Assembly: GCA_021769025.1 (NCBI GenBank)
Contig: JAETTS010000022.1
Span: 1-15,121, forward strand
Direction of reading: 5' to 3'
DNA from: Enterocloster bolteae
Lineage (GTDB): Bacteria; Bacillota_A; Clostridia; Lachnospirales; Lachnospiraceae
Length of the DNA stretch: 15,121 bases
The first letter of the stretch is position 1. Each line of letters starts with the position of its first letter. Below, in pieces: positions 1 to 6,901 of the stretch. Made by a program: the position numbers and the translations under genes. The notes below the pieces were generated by a model. The model did no database searches, was not told where the DNA came from, and was given only the letters and a program-made list of their open reading frames with translations.

Positions 1-1130
1 ATCATCACCATATTAAGGAATGCATTTACCATAGCCCCGGCCACAATGACCTTTCCGCTCTGTGCCCGTTTTCCTCCCGGTGTCAGGAGCTGACTTCCCA
101 TGCAATCACTGAACCCAACAATCAGAACCAGGGGACATGAAACATACAAAAGGGAGACAACCGGCTGATATCGGTCTCCTAAAAACCATGGAATAAAACT
201 GGACGCAATTCCTGCCAGCCCCATTGTCACTGGCATTCCAATCAATAGAACAAAATCCACGGAAGACTCTATCATGTTGTGGATCTCCTGTGTATTCTCC
301 TCCCCAAACAGATAGGACATTCTGGAGGACATCACCGTATTGAATGACACAATCAACAGTTTCCCCATGTTCACAATACCCATGGCATATTCATAAAATC
401 CATTCTGGGACTTATCGCTTCCTGTAAACCAGCCAAGCATGGTCTTGTCCAGAATGGTATATACGGAAGTCGCCACAGTCGGAATAAAATATACCAGGGT
501 TTCTTTCAGATGCCGTTTTATGTGCAGGCTGCGGATATCAATTCTTGTGAGAAAACACCTCAAATATCCCCACATGGACAGATTCCCTAAAAGGGTAGTC
601 CCTCCTAAGATAGCCATATAGAGAAGCAGATCCTCCTTGCTCTTTATGAGGGCAAAAAGGCATACGATTCCTGTAAGCTTTACCACAATATTCCTTGTGA
701 CGATCATGCCATACTGCTCAAGACCTCCGAAAAACCAGGAGATATCAAAGGCTACTGCCAGAAGATTCATAGTCAGCACCAGGTAGAAGCTGGTGTATTC
801 TCTGGAAAAAAGGATGACACCTGCCCACGCCCCAATACACAGGGATGTAGTGATTCCACACAAGATCTGGATCTCCCAGAAAAGCCTGGTCCTCATCTCC
901 CTGTCATCTCTGTGCCTGGCGATCTCCCGCTGCCCGTAAGAGGTGGTTCCCAGTGCGGCAACGATGGCAAAATACTGGACCACGGAGTTGGTATAACTCT
1001 GAACCCCGGTTCCGTCCGGCCCTATGACACGGGAAATATAAGGGGTTGTAATGAATGGGGTTATCAGAGTCAATATCTGGTATATTAAGTTATAAATATA
1101 GTTTTTGCGGATGCTGGGTGATGCATGCAT
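1..1130 (-). CDS. Wzx-type polysaccharide flippase (oligosaccharide exporter), partial at the window edge
   Basis: This reading frame starts at an ATG (1130-1128) and stays open for 376 codons to the window edge, so the C-terminal part (about 100 residues by family length) lies outside. The N-terminus has the pattern of RfbX/Wzx flippases of the MATE/MOP superfamily: a short basic stretch, then NLIYQILTLITPFITTPYIS and RVIGPDGTGVQSY, followed by repeated hydrophobic segments. Family members move undecaprenyl-linked glycan units across the cytoplasmic membrane. The other ATG, at 1126, is out of frame and stops after 13 codons. The ribosome binding site is weak (AGGAC about 12 nt upstream). A sigma-A-like promoter lies just upstream (1170-1198). 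The gene diverges from the acetyltransferase gene and is the transport component of the surface-glycan locus. The family call is confident; the substrate cannot be told. Confidence 0.9.
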   Translation of the reverse strand, partial: MHASPSIRKNYIYNLIYQILTLITPFITTPYISRVIGPDGTGVQSYTNSVVQYFAIVAALGTTSYGQREIARHRDDREMRTRLFWEIQILCGITTSLCIGAWAGVILFSREYTSFYLVLTMNLLAVAFDISWFFGGLEQYGMIVTRNIVVKLTGIVCLFALIKSKEDLLLYMAILGGTTLLGNLSMWGYLRCFLTRIDIRSLHIKRHLKETLVYFIPTVATSVYTILDKTMLGWFTGSDKSQNGFYEYAMGIVNMGKLLIVSFNTVMSSRMSYLFGEENTQEIHNMIESSVDFVLLIGMPVTMGLAGIASSFIPWFLGDRYQPVVSLLYVSCPLVLIVGFSDCMGSQLLTPGGKRAQSGKVIVAGAMVNAFLNMVM

Positions 1131-1169
1131 AGGTAAATGTGCCGTCCTGTTTTTGAAAAGATATTAACA

Positions 1170-1198
1170 AGTGTATCTGTTCTTGTGGAAAAAATCAA
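1170..1198 (-). promoter_or_regulatory. Promoter for the flippase gene
   Basis: On the minus strand, TTGATT (1198-1193) and TACACT (1175-1170) are separated by exactly 17 bp. This predicts a start site near 1163 and a leader of about 33 nt before the flippase ATG. The -35 matches 5 of 6 consensus bases and the -10 matches 4 of 6. The 13-base stretch TTGATTTTTTCCA recurs at the glnN promoter. Confidence 0.5.
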
Positions 1199-1237
1199 TC
1201 CTTAATCTAAGATTTCATAGAATTGTCCTGAGTCTTG

Positions 1238-1246
1238 TGGTAGAAT
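1238..1246 (+). promoter_or_regulatory. Extended -10 promoter for the acetyltransferase operon
   Basis: TGGTAGAAT is an extended -10 element (TGn followed by TAGAAT, 5 of 6 matches) about 35 bp before the GNAT start. No good -35 box lies at the expected distance, as is common for extended -10 promoters. It is placed to drive the plus-strand genes starting at 1281. Confidence 0.4.
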
Positions 1247-1280
1247 AGGAACCATAAATTGTCAGGGGAGGGTAAGGATT

Positions 1281-1853
1281 ATGGGTTGGAGCAGAGATAC
1301 CGTTGTGGTCAGGCCTGCAAGGTTGGAAGATGCCAGGCGCCTTTTGGAGATCTACGGATTTTATGTGGAGCATACGGCAATCACCTTTGAATATGAGGTT
1401 CCTTCTCTTTCGGAATTTCAATACCGTATGGAGCGTACCATGAAACGCTATCCCTATCTTATCCTTGAGCAGGATGGGGTGATACAGGGCTACGCCTATG
1501 CCGGCCCTTTCAAAGAACGGGCAGCGTACGGCTGGTCTTGTGAGATGACCGTGTATCTGGAGCATGGGGCACAGAAGCAGGGATTTGGACGGATGCTCTA
1601 CGAAGAACTGGAGAGCCGGCTGAAAACCATGGGAATTCTGAATCTGTACGCCTGCATCGGCTATCCTGAGGAAGAAGATCACTACCTTAACAGAAACAGC
1701 GCCCAGTTCCACAGCCATCTTGGATATAGGCAGGTTGGAAGATTCTGTAAATGCGGCTATAAGTTTGGACATTGGTATGACATGATCTGGATGGAAAAAA
1801 TAATCGGTGAACATAGGCCGGAACAGGTTCCTGTGCGGTTTGGACCTCAGTAG
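1281..1853 (+). CDS. GNAT N-acetyltransferase, phosphinothricin/methionine-sulfoximine acetyltransferase-like
   Basis: A 190-residue GNAT-fold enzyme of the PAT/MnaT (YncA) type, transferring acetyl from acetyl-CoA to a small primary amine such as a glutamate-analogue amino acid. Motifs in order: an N-terminal beta strand with VRPARLEDA (residues 10-18); ITFEYEVPS (34-42); GYAYAGPF (70-77), characteristic of this subfamily; a core strand SCEMTVYLE (86-94) with the conserved glutamate at 88; the acetyl-CoA pyrophosphate loop QKQGFG (98-103); and NRNSAQFHSHLGYRQVGRF (137-155) leading to WYDMIWME (165-172). Length is usual for the family apart from a short C-terminal extension. The start is supported by a purine-rich site (AGGGGAGGG and GGTAAGG) just before the ATG. 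It lies 21 bp before a GT2 gene and is probably co-transcribed with it, so the real substrate could be an amino sugar or another amine of the surface-glycan pathway. Confidence 0.85.
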   Translation: MGWSRDTVVVRPARLEDARRLLEIYGFYVEHTAITFEYEVPSLSEFQYRMERTMKRYPYLILEQDGVIQGYAYAGPFKERAAYGWSCEMTVYLEHGAQKQGFGRMLYEELESRLKTMGILNLYACIGYPEEEDHYLNRNSAQFHSHLGYRQVGRFCKCGYKFGHWYDMIWMEKIIGEHRPEQVPVRFGPQ

Positions 1854-1874
1854 TTCTGGCGGAAAGGATGAGAC

Positions 1875-2798
1875 TTGGAATTTGGTGTTGTGATTGTAAC
1901 GTACAATCGGAAAAAGCTGTTATCCCAATGCCTGGATTGTGTTCGGAATCAGACGTTGCCGTTCACTCAGATTCTTGTGGTCAACAACCACAGTACCGAC
2001 GGGTCAGAAGAGTATCTAAATGACCTGGCAAAACAGGAGCCCAGGCTGAAGGCCTTCCATATGAAAGAGAATCTGGGCGGTGCAGGGGGTTTTGCCTTTG
2101 GATTTGAAAAAATGTCCCATACATCCTGTGATTGGTTCCTGATCATTGATGACGATGCCATGATTGAGGCTTCGTATATGGAAAAACTGGCAGATGCCAT
2201 AAAAGATACTCCGTATCTTGCTTGTTCTGGCACGGTTATGACAAACGGCCAGATCGACGGCCTTCACCGACGCAGAGTAAAAAACTCCTGCCTGATGCTG
2301 TTGGAGCCAGTGAGTACCAGGGAGTATCAAAACGCCGTGTTTGAATATGATATCAGTACCTTTTGCGGCCTGTGCATAAACACTTCCCTTGCAAGGACAA
2401 TCGGACTTCCCAGGGCGGACTATTTCATCTGGTTTGATGATACAGAATACTGTCTTCGGTTTCGGACATATTCCCGTATTCTGAATGTAAACCATGCGAT
2501 TCTGGACCATCAGACAACCGCCCCTCAGATAGTCCCTGTCTGTTGGAAACACTATTATGGGTTCCGAAATTCCATTGACATTGGAAAACGATACTCTTCC
2601 CACCCACTCATCTACAGCGTCTATATATGGCTGAACCATATGGCCCATATTTTGATTGACACTTGTTTCCTTCTTTTAGGAAATAAAAAAGAAGAGCGGG
2701 TTTATCGAAGACAGATCTATATCGATGTGTTGAAAGGATTTGGGAAGGGGACGCTAGGAAAAGACAGCCGGTATCTTCCCGGCATATCATCGCAGTAA
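1875..2798 (+). CDS. GT2 family glycosyltransferase (GlfT/rhamnosyltransferase-like)
   Basis: A 307-residue inverting GT-A fold glycosyltransferase. The N-terminus GVVIVTYNRKKLL (4-16) and VVNNHSTDGSEEYL (35-48) form the nucleotide-sugar binding half. ENLGGAGGFAFG (65-76) followed by a DDD metal-binding triplet (92-94) is typical of the galactofuranosyl/rhamnosyl branch of GT2. WFDDTEYCLR (186-195) is the likely catalytic-base region, and a conserved-type histidine follows at 212. No N-terminal signal is present; a hydrophobic stretch near residues 248-268 (YSVYIWLNHMAHILIDTCFL) could contact the membrane. The start is a TTG preceded by AAAGGATG at good spacing; the nearby ATG at 1868 is out of frame. 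It probably adds a sugar to a lipid-linked glycan in the cytoplasm. The donor sugar cannot be deduced. Confidence 0.88.
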   Translation: MEFGVVIVTYNRKKLLSQCLDCVRNQTLPFTQILVVNNHSTDGSEEYLNDLAKQEPRLKAFHMKENLGGAGGFAFGFEKMSHTSCDWFLIIDDDAMIEASYMEKLADAIKDTPYLACSGTVMTNGQIDGLHRRRVKNSCLMLLEPVSTREYQNAVFEYDISTFCGLCINTSLARTIGLPRADYFIWFDDTEYCLRFRTYSRILNVNHAILDHQTTAPQIVPVCWKHYYGFRNSIDIGKRYSSHPLIYSVYIWLNHMAHILIDTCFLLLGNKKEERVYRRQIYIDVLKGFGKGTLGKDSRYLPGISSQ

Positions 2799-2844
2799 TC
2801 TCTCACATCTGCCCAACAGATATCACCATGAATGAAAGAGAGGG

Positions 2845-2933
2845 CTCTGGGAATCTTTGGCGTGTCGTATGGTTAGCGCAGTGCGCAAACCTACAGCAGA
2901 GATAAGAAACTTCGCAGTGCCAACCATTTTTTA
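2845..2933 (+). promoter_or_regulatory. Candidate structured leader with alternative hairpins before the cytidylyltransferase-aminotransferase gene
   Basis: One 5' arm, GGTTaGCGC (2871-2879), can pair with either of two downstream arms. The near one, GCGCaAACC (2883-2891), gives a compact hairpin with an AGT loop and one A-A mismatch. The far one, GTGCcAACCAT (2917-2927), pairs with ATGGTTaGCGC (2869-2879) and runs straight into six Ts (2927-2932). The two 3' arms sit in a direct repeat, CGCAGTGC at 2877 and 2913, 36 bp apart. CTCTG (2845-2849) can also close onto CAGAG (2897-2901). This resembles an antiterminator/terminator pair, but the far stem has a large loop and no known riboswitch class was recognised. 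Confidence 0.3.
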
Positions 2934-2952
2934 TAGAGAAAAGGAGATTGAA

Positions 2953-4773
2953 ATGCAGGCAATCATTTTAGCAGCTGGTATGGGAAAACGTTTAAAGCAG
3001 CTTACCCAAAATAATACCAAATGTATGGTAAAGGTAAATGGGATCCCTTTGATCAATCGGACGCTTCGTCAGCTGGAAGAGCATCACTTGTCCCGCATCG
3101 TTATTGTCACTGGATATGAGGGGGAAAATCTTAAGACCCATATCCGCCACTTAGATCTTCATACCCCGATTGTATTTATTGACAATCCTGTTTATGACAA
3201 GACCAACAATATCTATTCCCTGTCTCTGGCCAAAGAGTATCTGTTAAGTGAAGATACTCTTCTTCTGGAATCCGACATTATTTTTGAAGACTCAGTTCTG
3301 ACCTGTCTGGTGGAAGATCCCAGGGACAGCCTTGCCCTGGTTGCAAAATACGAGTCCTGGATGGATGGCACCTGTGTCCGGCTGTCTAAGGGAGATTTCA
3401 TCGAAGCCGTGATTCCAGGGAATCGGTTCCACTTCACAGAATCCGCTGATTACTATAAAACCGTGAACCTCTATAAGTTCAGCCAAATTTTCTCCCAGAC
3501 CCATTACGTTCCCTTCCTCGAAGCATACACAAAGGCTCTGGGAAACAATGAATACTATGAGCAGGTATTGAAGGTTCTGGTGGCACTGGATGATTCCGGC
3601 ATTCGGGCAAAACGGCTGGAGGAGGGACAGCGCTGGTATGAAATCGACGATATTCAGGATCTGGATATTGCGGAATCCATGTTTGCCCCGGACGACCAGA
3701 AAACAGCCTTGATCCAAAAACGGTTCGGTGGCTATTGGCGTTATCCGAAAATGCTGGACTTCTGTTATCTGGTTAATTGCTACTATCCTCCTGAAAAAAT
3801 GATGGAGGAAATGAAAGCGAATTTTGATGCCCTGGTCTGCCAGTATCCTTCTGGCATGTATGTCAACTCTCTGTTGGCTGCCAGAAATTTCTCCCTCCGC
3901 AGCGACCAGATTGTAGTTGGGAATGGAGCAGCAGAGTTAATCAAGGCCTTGTTGGAGCAATTGACCGGCCAGCTGGGAATCATACGGCCCACGTTTGAAG
4001 AGTATGCCCACCGGTATGCCCCAGAGAGAGTCACCGCCTTTGTGTCGGACAAAGATGGGTATGCTTATGCGGTCCAGGATATCATTTCTTTTTTTGAATG
4101 TCACAAGGTTGACACGCTAGTCCTTGTGAATCCGGATAACCCTACAGGTAATTATATAAACCGCCAGGACATGAATACGCTGATTTCATGGGCAGGCACC
4201 CAGGATATGCGGTTGATTGTAGATGAATCGTTTCTGGATTTTTGCTCCCAGCCAGATGACACTCTGCTGGATGAGGAACTGCTGGATAAGAATCCACACC
4301 TTTTGGTGATTAAGAGTATTTCTAAGTCTTATGGGATTCCTGGCTTGCGGTTAGGTGTGGCGGCAAGCGGGGATACAGAGTTGATTGGCCGATTGAAGAA
4401 AGAGGTGGCGATCTGGAATATTAACTCTTTTGGGGAGTTTTTTATGCAGATCGAGCAGAAATACCATAAGGATTATGTGGCATCGCTGGGAATGGTTAAG
4501 AAAGAACGCGACAGGTTTATGCTGGCCTTGGAAGAGATTCCCGGGGTTCGGGTTCTGCCTTCTCAGGCCAATTTTTTGATGGTTGAGTTGTTGGATGGGA
4601 TAGAGTCTGGGGCGTTAACCGCTGTGTTGCTGAATCGATATCATCTATTTGTCAAGGATCTAAGTGGGAAGATTCCCCCTCAAAAGGGGCAGTTTATTCG
4701 GGTTGCAATCCGTAATGAGGAGGAGGATGACCGGTTGGTGGAGGCATTGAGGGAGGCGATAGGGTGTCTGTGA
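2953..4773 (+). CDS. Bifunctional LicC/PntC-like cytidylyltransferase fused to a CobD/HisC-like PLP-dependent aminotransferase or decarboxylase
   Basis: A 606-residue two-domain cytoplasmic protein. Residues 1-240 are a nucleotidyltransferase: AIILAAGMGKRL (3-14), then VKVNGIPLI (26-34), TNNIYSL (84-90) and ESD (106-108), and IDDIQDLD (231-238), a pattern closest to LicC phosphocholine and PntC 2-aminoethylphosphonate cytidylyltransferases. Residues 260-606 are a fold-type I PLP enzyme: VVGNGAAELI (321-330), NPDNPTG (393-399), VDESF (423-427), and SISKSYGIPGLRLG (455-468) with the PLP lysine at 458. The simplest reading is that the C-terminal domain makes an amine (transamination, or CobD-like decarboxylation of a phospho-amino acid) and the N-terminal domain activates it as a CDP or CMP derivative for glycan decoration. 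The frame is open 32 codons further upstream, but ATG 2953 has AAGGAG at ideal spacing and begins the domain exactly. Substrate is unproven; no phosphonate synthesis gene lies in the window. Confidence 0.82.
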   Translation: MQAIILAAGMGKRLKQLTQNNTKCMVKVNGIPLINRTLRQLEEHHLSRIVIVTGYEGENLKTHIRHLDLHTPIVFIDNPVYDKTNNIYSLSLAKEYLLSEDTLLLESDIIFEDSVLTCLVEDPRDSLALVAKYESWMDGTCVRLSKGDFIEAVIPGNRFHFTESADYYKTVNLYKFSQIFSQTHYVPFLEAYTKALGNNEYYEQVLKVLVALDDSGIRAKRLEEGQRWYEIDDIQDLDIAESMFAPDDQKTALIQKRFGGYWRYPKMLDFCYLVNCYYPPEKMMEEMKANFDALVCQYPSGMYVNSLLAARNFSLRSDQIVVGNGAAELIKALLEQLTGQLGIIRPTFEEYAHRYAPERVTAFVSDKDGYAYAVQDIISFFECHKVDTLVLVNPDNPTGNYINRQDMNTLISWAGTQDMRLIVDESFLDFCSQPDDTLLDEELLDKNPHLLVIKSISKSYGIPGLRLGVAASGDTELIGRLKKEVAIWNINSFGEFFMQIEQKYHKDYVASLGMVKKERDRFMLALEEIPGVRVLPSQANFLMVELLDGIESGALTAVLLNRYHLFVKDLSGKIPPQKGQFIRVAIRNEEEDDRLVEALREAIGCL

Positions 4774-4781
4774 TACCTGGA

Positions 4782-4816
4782 GGGGCTGCTAAATCTCACC
4801 GCCTGAGAACAGCCCC
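4782..4816. terminator. Stem-loop between convergent glycan genes (weak terminator candidate)
   Basis: GGGGCTG (4782-4788) pairs perfectly with CAGCCCC (4810-4816) and overlaps the stop of the minus-strand GT2 gene. It sits between two convergent genes, where a bidirectional terminator would be expected. Neither side has a T tract, so intrinsic termination is doubtful. Confidence 0.3.
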
Positions 4817-5680
4817 ACCCCTATCTACGATCTGCCCTAAGATTATCTCTGTACGGATAAGCCCAAACCAAATCCTTGCGATCCATTGTTTACCCTTCCC
4901 AATGTGAAGATAATGTCTGAAATAGTACATGACACTGTCTTCTCGTAGTTTCTGTCTTGCTATAGCATTTTTAACGGATTTAGTGATACTGGCCCCATGT
5001 TGGTGTTCATATTCCTGGTTCAAAACCAGTACGGTGCGGTATCCGGCTTTTTTCATTCTCCTTGCCAGTATGGCCTCCTCCTGATACAGAAAAATTCCTT
5101 CATCGTATCCGCCGCATTGTTTAAAGGCCTTTGTATCTATCATCACCATAGAACCATGAACCACATCCACATAGACGGCTTTTTTTCCATTCAGATAAGA
5201 ATCCGGGTAGTTTATGATTCTGTGGAAGAGGCGTCTGCTTATAGGCCCCATGGCTAAAAGTTCTCCCCAGAAGGGCCTTAGAGGCCAGCCGTTTTTCCAG
5301 TTTTTGTATGCGGAGTCTGCCATTTTGGCAGTTACGGCTCCTACCTCAGGGTGGTTTTTAAAAATCTTTTGCATCTGGCAGATACAGTCCTGGGAGAACA
5401 TGATATCTGGGTTGCATACCAGGGCATGGGTAGCGCCGTACCGTTTTATCCCATAGCGGATTCCCAGATTATTTCCTGCGCCGTATCCTCCGTTGTCTCC
5501 TGCACGGATGACCGACACCTTTTTGTCCTGAAGCATTAAAAGCCGCTCCCAGGAACGATCCGTAGATGCGTTGTCCACAACGATGATCTGATTCAGACAG
5601 GCATAACTGCGGATCTTTTGTACCAGCCTGCCTGTGGTCTCCGCATCATTATAATTTACGATTACACCTACCGTCTTCAT
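4796..5680 (-). CDS. GT2 family glycosyltransferase (rhamnosyltransferase-like)
   Basis: A 294-residue GT-A glycosyltransferase. VGVIVNYNDAETTGRL (4-19) and IIVVDNASTDRSWE (32-45) form the nucleotide-sugar fold. DNGGYGAGNNLGIRYG (62-77) and NPDI (90-93) carry the metal-binding region typical of the WcaE/RfbF-like rhamnosyltransferase branch. HGSMVMIDTKAF (175-186) and GYDEGIFLYQEEAILARRMKKAGY (191-214) match the family's acceptor and catalytic-base segment, with a histidine pair at 226 and 228. The start ATG overlaps the stop of the upstream GT8 gene as ATGA, with AGAGAGG upstream, so translation is probably coupled. It differs in motif details from the plus-strand GT2 and is not a recent duplicate. 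It likely extends the same surface glycan; donor and acceptor are unknown. Confidence 0.88.
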   Translation of the reverse strand: MKTVGVIVNYNDAETTGRLVQKIRSYACLNQIIVVDNASTDRSWERLLMLQDKKVSVIRAGDNGGYGAGNNLGIRYGIKRYGATHALVCNPDIMFSQDCICQMQKIFKNHPEVGAVTAKMADSAYKNWKNGWPLRPFWGELLAMGPISRRLFHRIINYPDSYLNGKKAVYVDVVHGSMVMIDTKAFKQCGGYDEGIFLYQEEAILARRMKKAGYRTVLVLNQEYEHQHGASITKSVKNAIARQKLREDSVMYYFRHYLHIGKGKQWIARIWFGLIRTEIILGQIVDRGGAVLRR

Positions 5681-6729
5681 TGTGATATCCTCTCTTCCTG
5701 ATCCATTGTCTTAGCCGCCCTTCCCTCTCCCTGTCTGTGATTGCCCTGCCTGGAGGTCTTGTTGCGGGCATCCACCAGTTTCATGCCAAACCTGCGGCTG
5801 ATTATCCATCTTAACTCGGGCCAAAGTACCGTTCCATAGTCCATCAGATGGTAGGCCAGCATATACCACTCTTTTCCTGTCTCCTTAGGGGTTCCTGCCC
5901 ACGGTGTCATCTCCAGATAGTGGTCATAGGCTTTGTGATAGTGATTTAAATTTCCTGCTATCCAGGGCCGCTCGTCTCCCATATAGTGGATCACCACCGG
6001 ATGTTTTTTAGCCTCCACAAAGTCTTCTTTTGTCACCCTGGAGTAGGAGGGGGAATGATATACCAGATTCTCATAGGAAAAATAGCGGTAATTAGGGAAA
6101 AAATTGTATTGTGGCGGTATGGGAATAATCTGACCTCTTAAGGCACCGTTGATAGCATCCTGGTCACAGGCAAACAGCCGGCCTTCTTTTTCTTTATAAA
6201 AATCTAAAATTTTCTTTTCTGCCTGAAAGTTCCTCCAGCGTACCAGATCAATTAGCAGCACGCCAGAATTATAGTAAGGCGCTCCCTGCTCCAAACCAAT
6301 GTCATTTTTTACTGTCTCATAGATGGTAGGTTCCATAACTGCTCCTACCATATATTCCTTCAGATCCAGATTCCACAGTTCGTCAAGGGGTTGGGCTGCC
6401 ACAGTATCGCAGTCCAGATACAGGACTCTCGTCATATTTCCTGGTAGCAGATCTCCTAAAAAGAGACGTCCCATGGCACTGATGTCAAATCCTCTTGTGT
6501 CAATATCGTAATGAAACCGGTCTTCCAGATCATCCAGTTCCACAAACTTTAATGTCCTTTTATACCGGTCTGCAAGTGTCCTGAGACGATTTCTGCTTTC
6601 CTTTGATATACCGATGGAAATCACATATACCGCTAAATCCTCCATTTTTTGATTCTGTGCAAAGACAGAAACCATAGATACAGCCAAATGTCTGGCATAG
6701 TTTTCATTGGATGCATATACAAGATTCAT
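5677..6729 (-). CDS. GT8 family glycosyltransferase (galactosyl/glucosyltransferase-like)
   Basis: A 350-residue retaining glycosyltransferase of the LgtC/RfaJ type. MNLVYASNENYARHLAVSM (1-19) is the usual start of GT8 domains. YLDCDTV (104-110) holds the DxD metal site. YYNSGVLLIDL (152-162), DQDAINGAL (189-197) and HYMGDERPW (248-256) are the other family signatures, the last holding the conserved H-x-x-G. The catalytic domain ends near residue 320. The last 25-30 residues form a polar tail rich in Q, R, G, K and E with no recognised function, part of which overlaps the start region of the downstream GT2. GGGAGG lies 6 nt before the ATG. The gene is first in a minus-strand pair and diverges from the small-peptide gene across 172 bp. 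It probably adds hexose to a lipid-linked or cell-surface glycan. Confidence 0.88.
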   Translation of the reverse strand: MNLVYASNENYARHLAVSMVSVFAQNQKMEDLAVYVISIGISKESRNRLRTLADRYKRTLKFVELDDLEDRFHYDIDTRGFDISAMGRLFLGDLLPGNMTRVLYLDCDTVAAQPLDELWNLDLKEYMVGAVMEPTIYETVKNDIGLEQGAPYYNSGVLLIDLVRWRNFQAEKKILDFYKEKEGRLFACDQDAINGALRGQIIPIPPQYNFFPNYRYFSYENLVYHSPSYSRVTKEDFVEAKKHPVVIHYMGDERPWIAGNLNHYHKAYDHYLEMTPWAGTPKETGKEWYMLAYHLMDYGTVLWPELRWIISRRFGMKLVDARNKTSRQGNHRQGEGRAAKTMDQEERISQ

Positions 6730-6806
6730 TACAATCCTCCCACATCATTTTCCCAAATCATGCTCATTTTACTCACCTTAAAAGTCAATATTGCCAAAAA
6801 AGCTGT

Positions 6807-6825
6807 AAAAATAGTACCTATTTTT
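6807..6825. promoter_or_regulatory. Perfect A/T-rich palindrome, possible operator in a divergent promoter region
   Basis: AAAAATAG and CTATTTTT form a perfect 8-bp inverted repeat around TAC. It lies midway between the divergent GT8 and peptide genes, just upstream of a possible -10 box (CATAAT, 6845-6850) for the peptide gene, so it would cover or abut the -35 region. A dimeric regulator could bind it. It is too poor in G and C, and too far from a gene end, to be a convincing terminator. The regulator is unknown. Confidence 0.35.
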
Positions 6826-6844
6826 TCCTTCCTGGATTTGATAT

Positions 6845-6850
6845 CATAAT
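6845..6850 (+). promoter_or_regulatory. Possible -10 box for the small-peptide gene
   Basis: CATAAT matches 5 of 6 consensus bases and lies 51 bp before the peptide ATG. Only T-rich sequence without a good -35 match is found 16-18 bp upstream. This is therefore a weak call, and the promoter may need an activator or a factor acting at the adjacent palindrome. Confidence 0.25.
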
Positions 6851-6901
6851 AACTGTCGAAAGACAAAAAACAACAATTCAAAAAACAAGGAGGATTTTAT
6901 T

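Noticed and set aside
2016..2648. Long antisense open frame opposite the plus-strand GT2 gene
   Set aside because: It is a codon-bias shadow with no domain, no ribosome binding site, and lies fully inside a well-supported gene. The same applies to the antisense frame at 1215-1814.
2828..2905. A 25-codon plus-strand frame that could be a leader peptide of the fusion gene
   Set aside because: No ribosome binding site precedes its ATG and its composition shows no run of regulatory codons. The overlapping hairpins explain the region better.
2857..2952. Upstream extension of the cytidylyltransferase-aminotransferase frame by 32 codons
   Set aside because: The frame is open by chance through the structured leader. 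ATG 2953 has a perfectly spaced AAGGAG and begins the nucleotidyltransferase motif directly.
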